Origin: an uncultured Gemmatimonadales bacterium
GTDB lineage: Bacteria > Gemmatimonadota > Gemmatimonadetes > Longimicrobiales > Gaopeijiaceae
NCBI GenBank assembly: GCA_937982605.1
Contig: CALJLC010000499.1
Coordinates: 1 to 7,867, forward strand
Reading direction: 5' to 3'
Length of the DNA stretch: 7,867 nt
The position numbers and the translations under genes were made by a program. Every line of letters begins with the position of its first letter. Position 1 is the first letter of the stretch. This document shows, piece by piece, positions 1-5,394 of this stretch. The notes below the pieces were generated by a model. It did not search any database. It worked only from the letters and a program-made list of their open reading frames with translations, and was not told the DNA's origin.

Positions 1-971
1 CGGTGCACCCGGCTCGACGCGTACGCGAGGTGCTGCCCATCGTTCAGGGTGCCGCGCTCGAGGATGCGCCCGAGCGTCGCCTCGCCGCCCACGCGTCCGG
101 TCTCGTAGTTCTCCATCCAGAGGAGGAAGTCGTCGACGGTCGTGTTCAGCGAGCTCGACGCCAGCGCGGTGAGCTGGTTGATCACCCGCCGGTGACCTCC
201 GCCGTCGGCGGGCGCGTACGACTCGGCGCGTCCGGGCACGATCTCCAGGTAGTCGTCGGAGAAGTGCGTGTGCTCCATGCCGAGCGGCTCGAAGATCCGC
301 CCCTGCGTGTAGTCGCGGAACGTCTCGCCGGACTGAACCTCGATGATGCGGGCCAGCAGGTTGTAGCCGGTGTTGGAGTACGAGTACGCCGTGCCGGGCG
401 CGAAATCGAGCTCCTCCTGCCGGTAGAGCATGCGCAGGATCTTGTCGAAGGAGATGACGTCGGTGTACGTGACCCCGCCCATCGTCATGGCGTGCGGCCA
501 GTCCCGGATCCCGCTCGTGTGGTGGACCAGATGCCGGGCCGTGATGACGGGTCCGAAGTCGGGCACCTCGGCCACGTAGCCGCGGACGTCCGCGTCGAAG
601 TCGAGCCTCCCTTCGCCCTCGAGCAGCAGCGCGGCCATCGCCCCGAACTGCTTGGAGATCGACGCGATGTCGAAGACGGTCTGCGGCGAGATCGGGATCC
701 CGTGATCCAGGTTGGCCATGCCGTAGCCGGCCCGGTGCACCACCTCTCCCTCGAAGCGTACGCCCACCGCGGCGCCCGGTCCGTCGTCCCGGTCGAGGTC
801 GGCGAAGATCTCGGCGACGCCCGCGTGGATCGGGCCTTCGTCCGCCGGCTCGACGGCCTCGATGCCGCACCCCGCCACGAAAGCCGCGGCCAGGAGCGCG
901 GTCGCCGCCTCCGTGGGGGCGCCCGGCCTCGTGGCACGCCCCCGGTTCCTCTCCCCGCATCGCCGTCGCAT
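1..971 (-). CDS. Beta-lactamase-family serine hydrolase lipoprotein (class C / DD-peptidase fold), C-terminus cut off
   Basis: The first 323 residues are present and the C-terminus lies beyond the left edge. The N-terminus is basic, followed by a hydrophobic stretch and lipobox VAGC (Cys35), so the mature enzyme is probably a lipoprotein facing the periplasm. The serine beta-lactamase/penicillin-binding fold is clear. The nucleophile motif SISK is at 104-107, HTSG at 151-154, and the second motif YSN at 198-200 within APGTAYSYSN. EPLGM at 229-232 and the following residues are typical of the 'beta-lactamase related' family (class C-like, D-aminopeptidase and esterase EstB relatives). The third motif (KTG or HxG) would be outside the window. 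The start overlaps the stop of the deacylase gene by one base (TGATG) and has a strong AGGAGG, so translation is probably coupled. Hydrolysis of peptides or esters, perhaps containing D-residues, is inferred. True beta-lactamase activity is not implied. Confidence 0.9.
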   Translation of the reverse strand, partial: MRRRCGERNRGRATRPGAPTEAATALLAAAFVAGCGIEAVEPADEGPIHAGVAEIFADLDRDDGPGAAVGVRFEGEVVHRAGYGMANLDHGIPISPQTVFDIASISKQFGAMAALLLEGEGRLDFDADVRGYVAEVPDFGPVITARHLVHHTSGIRDWPHAMTMGGVTYTDVISFDKILRMLYRQEELDFAPGTAYSYSNTGYNLLARIIEVQSGETFRDYTQGRIFEPLGMEHTHFSDDYLEIVPGRAESYAPADGGGHRRVINQLTALASSSLNTTVDDFLLWMENYETGRVGGEATLGRILERGTLNDGQHLAYASSRVH

Positions 972-2665
972 CACTGAACCCCTCCTCTCCTCAGAACTCG
1001 GCCCGGGTGCTCGTCCATCAGCTCCCGGTCGTCGATGACCAGCGTCCCGTTCACGAACAGATAGTCGACGCCTTCGGCGTAGCGCATCGCCTCGGCGCCG
1101 AAGCGGGCCATGTCCCGGAGCTCCTCCGGATCGAAGACGACGAGGTCCGCGACCATGCCCGGCGCCACGATCCCGCGGTCGTGCAGCCCCAGCCGGCGCG
1201 CGGCCATGGACGTCATGCGGCGCACCGCGTCCTCGAGGCTCAGCACTCCGTCTTCGCGGACGTACTTGGCGATCACGCGCGGGAAGGCGCCGAACGCGCG
1301 CGGGTGCGAGCTGGCCGTCGTCGCGGGATTCACCGGCGAGGCGTCGGTGTCGATCATCACGTACTCGGCCCGCAGCGCCAGGTGCTTCTGCTCCTCGTTC
1401 ATGCTCTGCGGGTTCACGCTCACGCCGCCGGCCTGGACGAGGTCGAAGAAGGCGCTCCACGGATCGGTGCCGAGCACCTCGGCCGCCTCGGTCACGGAGA
1501 GGTTGATGACCCGTGGATCCACGTCGTCCGATGCCGAGACGATCAGGACGTTGTTCCAGTCCATCCCGACGTGACGGTACCAGTTCTCCCAGTCCGACGT
1601 CGTCTCGACCTCGCGGCGGAGCTCGGCCCGGAGCGCGGGGTCGCCGAGCGTCTCGAGGAAGGCGTCCGTCCCGGCGGCGTAGTGGCGCGGGTGCAGGAAG
1701 GAGCCGAGCCCGATGCCGTTGCGGATGTACGGGTAGATGTCGGCGGTGACGTCCATCCCGGCGGCGCGCGCGGAGTCGATGAGCGCGAGCGCCTCGGCCA
1801 TGAGCGGCCAGTTCTCCTGACCGGCGGCCTTGAGGTGATAGATGTGGACCGGCACGCCGGCGCCCGCGCCGACCGCGATCGCCTCGCGGATGGCGTCGAG
1901 CACCGCGTGGCTCTCGTTGCGCATGTGCGTGAAGTAGACGCCGCCGTACTCGCCGGCCACGCGGGTGAGCTCGATGAGCTCTTCGGTGCTGGCGTACACG
2001 GCGGGCGGGTAGATCAGCGACGTCGAGGTGCCGACCGCGCCGTCTTCCATGCCCCGGCGCACGAGCTCCTTCATCTCCTCGAGCTGATCCGGCGTCGGCG
2101 CGACGTCCTCGTCGCCGAGCACGACACGGCGCACCTGCGTGAGCCCCACGTCGTGCACGACGTTGATCGGGATGCCGCGGCGCTCGAGGATGTCGAAATA
2201 CTCGGCGTACGTCGTCCAGCGCAGCTCTTCACCGTCGACGACCGGGCCGTCGGCGTCCGGCCGTCGCGGGGCGGGGGAGCCGCCCTCGCCCGAGAGGTAG
2301 GTGGTGATGCCCTGGCGGAGCTTGCTCTCCGCGCTCGGCGGGTCGGTCACCAGGACGAGCGTGGATTGACCCATCATGTCGATGAAACCGGGGGCCACGA
2401 CGCGGTCCGCCGCGTCGATCGTGCGCCGCGCGGGGCGGCCGGCGAGCGCGCCGACGTCCGCGATCCGGTCTCCGCGGATGCCGACGTCGGCGCGGAACCA
2501 CGGATTGCCGGCGCCGTCCACGACCCGGGCGTTCGTGATCAGGACGTCGTACGGACCCGCGTCGGCCACCCGGGGCGCGCCCGCCGTGGCCAGGAGGAGG
2601 CCCGCGAGGGCGAGGGCGGGGAGCGCGGCCAGCGCCGGGTTGGAGTGCGGACGGGTGCGTCTCAT
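971..2665 (-). CDS. N-acyl-D-amino-acid deacylase-like amidohydrolase with altered metal site, exported
   Basis: 564 residues. The Sec signal runs over about 1-36, with likely cleavage after ADA. The N-terminal beta domain starts at YDVLITNARVVDG (39-51), followed by the TIM-barrel entry APGFID (91-96). D-aminoacylases hydrolyse N-acyl-D-amino acids to the D-amino acid and a carboxylate at one zinc held by Cys and two His. Conserved here are H247 (FTHMRNES), H277 (VHIYHLK), D441 (IDTDASP) and the HPRAFGAFPRV signature at 454-464; APGMVADLVVFD (501-512) closes the beta domain. Altered: the HxH after GFID is replaced by M98/Q100, and the usual GNCG is GEGG (E127, G128), so the cysteine ligand is missing. 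The start was chosen for the signal peptide and the Shine-Dalgarno. The frame stays open upstream to 3109, but that part is antisense-like noise over the PLP gene. Family assignment is firm; substrate is uncertain. Confidence 0.92.
   Translation of the reverse strand: MRRTRPHSNPALAALPALALAGLLLATAGAPRVADAGPYDVLITNARVVDGAGNPWFRADVGIRGDRIADVGALAGRPARRTIDAADRVVAPGFIDMMGQSTLVLVTDPPSAESKLRQGITTYLSGEGGSPAPRRPDADGPVVDGEELRWTTYAEYFDILERRGIPINVVHDVGLTQVRRVVLGDEDVAPTPDQLEEMKELVRRGMEDGAVGTSTSLIYPPAVYASTEELIELTRVAGEYGGVYFTHMRNESHAVLDAIREAIAVGAGAGVPVHIYHLKAAGQENWPLMAEALALIDSARAAGMDVTADIYPYIRNGIGLGSFLHPRHYAAGTDAFLETLGDPALRAELRREVETTSDWENWYRHVGMDWNNVLIVSASDDVDPRVINLSVTEAAEVLGTDPWSAFFDLVQAGGVSVNPQSMNEEQKHLALRAEYVMIDTDASPVNPATTASSHPRAFGAFPRVIAKYVREDGVLSLEDAVRRMTSMAARRLGLHDRGIVAPGMVADLVVFDPEELRDMARFGAEAMRYAEGVDYLFVNGTLVIDDRELMDEHPGRVLRRGGVQ
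981..986 (-). promoter_or_regulatory. Shine-Dalgarno of the serine hydrolase
   Basis: AGGAGG on the minus strand lies 9 nt before the ATG at 971, within a purine-rich run (GAGGAGAGGAGGGG). It lies inside the last codons of the deacylase gene, which supports both the chosen start and translational coupling. Confidence 0.8.
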
Positions 2666-2670
2666 GTCGG

Positions 2671-3945
2671 TCAGCTCCTCGTCGCGATCTCGCGGATCGC
2701 GTGGGCGAACGTGTCCACTTCCTCGAGCGTGCTGAAGACGTTGGGCGTCACCCGGATGCCCTCCCACTCGCCCTCGACGAACCGGGGCCGGACATGGATG
2801 GAGTAGCCGGCCTGCAGCCGCTCGGTGAGATCGGCCGCCCCGATGCCGTCGAGGCTCATCGTGGCGAGCGCGCCCGCCTGGCGGTCGTCGTTGGCCGTGC
2901 GGAAGCGGATGCCGGGCACGTCGGCGACCTGCTCCATCCAGCGGCGGCGCAGGAAGCGCAGGCGTTCGGCCTTCCGATCCGCGCCGATGCTCTGATGGAA
3001 GGTGATCGCCTCGCCGATCGAGTTGGGGATCGCGAGCGGGAACGTCCCGATCTGCTCGAACTTCCGGATGTCGGCGTCCATCGAGGCCGGAGCCGGGGTG
3101 AGCGCCCACAGCTCGGGGATGAGCTCACGCCGCACGTAGAGCATGCCGGTGCCGACGGGCGCGGTGAGCCATTTGTGCAGCGAGGTGCCGAAGTAGTCGC
3201 AGCCGAGCTCGTCCAGCCGGAAGGGGAAGTGCGCGAAGGAGTGCGCGCCGTCGACGACCGTACGGATCCCGCGCTCCCGGGCCAGCGCACAGATCTCCCG
3301 GACGGGGAAGATCTGCCCCGCGGTGAAGGTCACGTGCGACATGTGGATGACGCGCGTGCGCGGCGTGAGGTTGCGGCGGTACAGCTCGACGAGCTCCATG
3401 GGGTCGTCGGGCGGGCTCGGCACGGGGAACGTCTTCAGGACGACGCCGTCTCGGCGCTCCCGCTGACGCCAGGTCGTGATCATGCGCGGATAGTCCTGCG
3501 TGGTGAGCAGGATCTCGTCTTCGGGCTCGAGCTCCATGCCGAGCTGCACGATCTGGAGCGATTCCGACGTGTTGCGCGTGACCGCGATCTCCTCGGGGTC
3601 GGCGCCGGCCATCTCGGCCAGGCGGCCCCGTACGAGCTCCCGGTGCGGCCCGAGCATCTCGTCGACCCAAAGCGACGGGCTCATGTTCGTGATCGTCTGA
3701 TAGTGCGCCACGGCCTCCTGCACGACGCGCGGCGCCGGGCTCACGCTCCCCGAGTTCAGGTTGATCTCGTTGGGGTCGATCGTGTAGGCCCGCCGGATCT
3801 CGAACCAGTAGTCCTCGTCGCGGGCGACCTCGCTCGCGTCGCGCCCTTCCACGCGCAGCGCGGCGGACTGGATGCGCGCGAGCGCGTCGGGGTGCAGGCC
3901 GACGAGCCCGACACCGAAGCTGCGGAGGAATCTGCGCCGTTGCAT
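2671..3945 (-). CDS. Class V aminotransferase-fold PLP enzyme, isopenicillin N epimerase-like, with Tat-type N-terminus
   Basis: 424 residues, normal length for fold-type I class V enzymes (CefD/NifS/Csd group). The cofactor features are in order: NTSES (125-129) for phosphate binding, VDGAHSFAHF (231-240) with D232 for the pyridine nitrogen and H235 stacking on the ring, and K258 in TSLHKWLTAPVGTGML as the Schiff-base lysine. R398 in GIRVTPNVFST is a likely substrate-carboxylate arginine. The HKWL-AP-GTG pattern resembles isopenicillin N epimerase, which inverts an amino-acid alpha-carbon, more than cysteine desulfurases; the catalytic cysteine loop of NifS is not evident. The N-terminus has RRRFLRSFG (3-11), a twin-arginine pattern, but the hydrophobic stretch after it is short. 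It is the first gene of the operon and ends 5 nt before the deacylase start. No good Shine-Dalgarno precedes its ATG. Epimerase, transaminase or lyase chemistry cannot be told apart here. Confidence 0.92.
   Translation of the reverse strand: MQRRRFLRSFGVGLVGLHPDALARIQSAALRVEGRDASEVARDEDYWFEIRRAYTIDPNEINLNSGSVSPAPRVVQEAVAHYQTITNMSPSLWVDEMLGPHRELVRGRLAEMAGADPEEIAVTRNTSESLQIVQLGMELEPEDEILLTTQDYPRMITTWRQRERRDGVVLKTFPVPSPPDDPMELVELYRRNLTPRTRVIHMSHVTFTAGQIFPVREICALARERGIRTVVDGAHSFAHFPFRLDELGCDYFGTSLHKWLTAPVGTGMLYVRRELIPELWALTPAPASMDADIRKFEQIGTFPLAIPNSIGEAITFHQSIGADRKAERLRFLRRRWMEQVADVPGIRFRTANDDRQAGALATMSLDGIGAADLTERLQAGYSIHVRPRFVEGEWEGIRVTPNVFSTLEEVDTFAHAIREIATRS
2675..2680 (-). promoter_or_regulatory. 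Shine-Dalgarno of the deacylase
   Basis: GAGGAG on the minus strand lies 9 nt before the ATG at 2665. It overlaps the last two sense codons of the upstream PLP-enzyme gene and decides the deacylase start over the long upstream open frame. Confidence 0.75.
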
Positions 3946-3955
3946 GGGTCGACCC
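3946..3955. repeat. 10-bp perfect palindrome abutting the PLP-enzyme start codon
   Basis: GGGTCGACCC is its own reverse complement and touches the ATG at 3945. It occupies the place where a Shine-Dalgarno would be expected. It could be a small operator half-site or chance; a 10-bp palindrome of this GC content is not rare. Confidence 0.4.
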
Positions 3956-3983
3956 GTTGGGCTGAAGGGAGCGGGGAATCGAC

Positions 3984-3989
3984 GTTATC
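3984..3989 (-). promoter_or_regulatory. Possible -10 element for the three-gene operon
   Basis: GATAAC on the minus strand is the only AT-containing hexamer near the operon start, 38 nt before the ATG. No convincing -35 element sits 16-18 nt upstream, so this is a weak guess based on position and composition. Confidence 0.2.
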
Positions 3990-3992
3990 GGG

Positions 3993-4120
3993 GCGGGGCT
4001 GTCCCCGCGAGGCGAGGCGGCCTCTCCTCCCGAGCCCGTCCAGGCTCCATCGCGGGTCCCGGCCCTCCGCGTGGTTGCCGCACGGGGGAGCCCCCCGCAT
4101 CCTGACGGCCGAAGTCCGTC
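3993..4120. other. Three short GC hairpins in the divergent intergenic region
   Basis: The 209-nt gap between the divergent genes holds three inverted repeats: GCGGGG/CCCCGC (3993-4008, 6 bp, 4-nt loop), CGGGGG/CCCCCG (4083-4097, 6 bp, 3-nt loop) and GACGG/CCGTC (4104-4120, 5 bp, 7-nt loop). The last two would lie in the 5' leader of the plus-strand lipoprotein gene. None is followed by a T-run, so they are not classical terminators. Such stems are common in DNA this rich in GC. I see no riboswitch. Confidence 0.35.
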
Positions 4121-4145
4121 ACCCCTCGCGATCCCGGCTGCACGC

Positions 4146-4150
4146 GGAGG
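4146..4150 (+). promoter_or_regulatory. Shine-Dalgarno of the NHL lipoprotein
   Basis: GGAGG lies 4 nt before the ATG at 4155, slightly close. Together with the lipoprotein signal that begins at this ATG, it selects this start over an in-frame ATG at 4071. Confidence 0.65.
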
Positions 4151-4154
4151 CCCC

Positions 4155-5291
4155 ATGAAGCACCCCGCCCGATTGCTCCTCCTGGCGATCACCGGTCTGA
4201 TCGCCGCGTGCTACAGCGGCGAGGGTGTGCCGACGGATCGCGCGGCCGACGGCGCGATGGCCGCGAAGGGCGGCGACGAGCGTACCGGCGCCTACGATGC
4301 GGTGCCGGGGTGGTGGAAGCCGGCTCCGGACCACGACGACACGTGGGGGTGGGGCGAGGTGAGCGCGGTGGCCGTCGACACACCGGACCGGATCCTCGTC
4401 GGCATCTGGGGGGACCGGGACGCCGAGGGCCGCGAGCGGCCGGGCAGCTCGAACTACCTCGTGGCGGTGAACCGCGACGGCGACATCATCGAGAACTGGA
4501 GCCAGTGGGACTCGCTCTTCAACAAGCCCCACCAGCTCTACATCTCGCCGTACGACCCGGATCGGCACGTCTGGGTGGTCGAGCGCGGCCTCGGGATGCG
4601 CGACGTGAACATGCAGATCCTCAAGTTCACGAACGACGGCAGCGAGCTCGTCATGAGGCTCGTCGACCCCGACCACCCACGGACCCGCGCCGAGGCGCGC
4701 GCCAACCCCGACCCCGGGCCGTACACCTACGGCGATCCCGCGGTGCTCGCCTTCCTGCCGGACGGGAGCTTCCTGCTCGGCGACGGCTACTGGAACTCGC
4801 GGATCGTGAAGTACGACGCCGACGGTAACTACCTGATGGAGTGGGGCGAGCTGGGGAGCGGGCCGGGCCAGTTCGACCTGGTGCACGGCGTCGCGGTGGA
4901 CCGGAACCGGCGCGTCTACGTCGGAGATCGCACCAACAACCGCATCCAGGTCTTCACCGAGAACGGTGAATTCATCGAGGAGTGGCCCGACGTCTCCGAT
5001 CCGGTCGGCGTCTTCGTCGACGAGCACGACGCGGTCTGGGTGATCTCGGCTCGGCTGAACCGCATCCTCAAGTACGACACCGACGGCGTGCTCCAGTACT
5101 ACTGGGGCACGTACGGGGGCACGCGGGGCGGCTTCCCGGGCGGGCTGTCGCGGCCGCACCAGCTCGACGTCGACCAGGAGGGCAACGTCTACATCGCGAG
5201 CTGGGACGGAGGGTGGCTCGACAAGTTCGTGCCGAAGCCGGGGGCCGATCCTTCGAAGCTCATCGGGCGGGGGCTGGTGCTCGAGCGGTGA
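4155..5291 (+). CDS. NHL-repeat beta-propeller lipoprotein resembling peptidyl-alpha-hydroxyglycine alpha-amidating lyase (PAL)
   Basis: 378 residues. The lipoprotein signal MKHPARLLLLAITGLIAAC has lipobox IAAC with Cys19, so the protein is exported and probably membrane-anchored. The rest is a propeller of NHL-type blades; the clearest is GSGPGQFDLVHGVAVDRN followed by RIQVF (about 235-267), and others lie near 66-110, 120-165, 195-230, 275-310 and 325-360. Several motifs look like the lyase half of peptidylglycine amidating enzymes. Histidines sit at matching blade positions: H126 (KPHQLYI), H244 (LVHGVAVD) and H335 (RPHQLDVD). DGYWNSRIVKY (210-220) resembles the PAL motif DGYCNSRIV with its catalytic Tyr (Y212), and GDRTNNRIQVF (257-267) resembles ADRENGRIQCF with its catalytic Arg (R259). 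The first catalytic Arg of PAL and the disulfide cysteines are not present. It could be a genuine lyase relative or a non-catalytic propeller. It is transcribed divergently from the D-amino-acid operon. Confidence 0.88.
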   Translation: MKHPARLLLLAITGLIAACYSGEGVPTDRAADGAMAAKGGDERTGAYDAVPGWWKPAPDHDDTWGWGEVSAVAVDTPDRILVGIWGDRDAEGRERPGSSNYLVAVNRDGDIIENWSQWDSLFNKPHQLYISPYDPDRHVWVVERGLGMRDVNMQILKFTNDGSELVMRLVDPDHPRTRAEARANPDPGPYTYGDPAVLAFLPDGSFLLGDGYWNSRIVKYDADGNYLMEWGELGSGPGQFDLVHGVAVDRNRRVYVGDRTNNRIQVFTENGEFIEEWPDVSDPVGVFVDEHDAVWVISARLNRILKYDTDGVLQYYWGTYGGTRGGFPGGLSRPHQLDVDQEGNVYIASWDGGWLDKFVPKPGADPSKLIGRGLVLER

Positions 5292-5372
5292 GGGGCGGGC
5301 CGCACCGGTAGGTACGCCTGGACACGCCCACCCGCGACCGGGGCGAGGGACACCCGTGTCGTCCTCGGGCCA

Positions 5373-5388
5373 CGACCCCCTTCGGTCG
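5373..5388. terminator. Weak candidate hairpin between convergent genes
   Basis: CGACC and GGTCG form a 5-bp stem with a 6-nt loop in the 103-nt gap between the two convergent stop codons. A second tight stem, GACA/TGTC, lies at 5349-5360. Neither has a U-tract on either strand, so intrinsic termination is doubtful. The location is the only supporting context. Confidence 0.2.
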
Positions 5389-5394
5389 AGGAGG

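Noticed and set aside
3..977. A 324-codon plus-strand frame at the left edge
   Set aside because: Antisense to the serine hydrolase, whose SxxK and YxN motifs are intact on the minus strand.
1007..2806. A 599-codon open frame on the plus strand opposite the deacylase
   Set aside because: The protein would be rich in Arg, His, Val and Asp with no domain. It is the mirror of a GC-rich gene whose minus-strand frame has a signal peptide and clear family motifs.
2666..3109. 148-codon upstream extension of the deacylase
   Set aside because: It overlaps the C-terminal part of the PLP enzyme in another frame and precedes a complete Sec signal with a good Shine-Dalgarno.
4071..4154. 28-codon N-terminal extension of the NHL lipoprotein
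   Set aside because: It would place residues without signal character before a complete lipoprotein signal that has its own GGAGG.
2701..4158. A 485-codon plus-strand frame opposite the PLP enzyme
   Set aside because: Same low-complexity antisense pattern; the minus strand encodes an intact class V enzyme with lysine, Asp and phosphate motifs.
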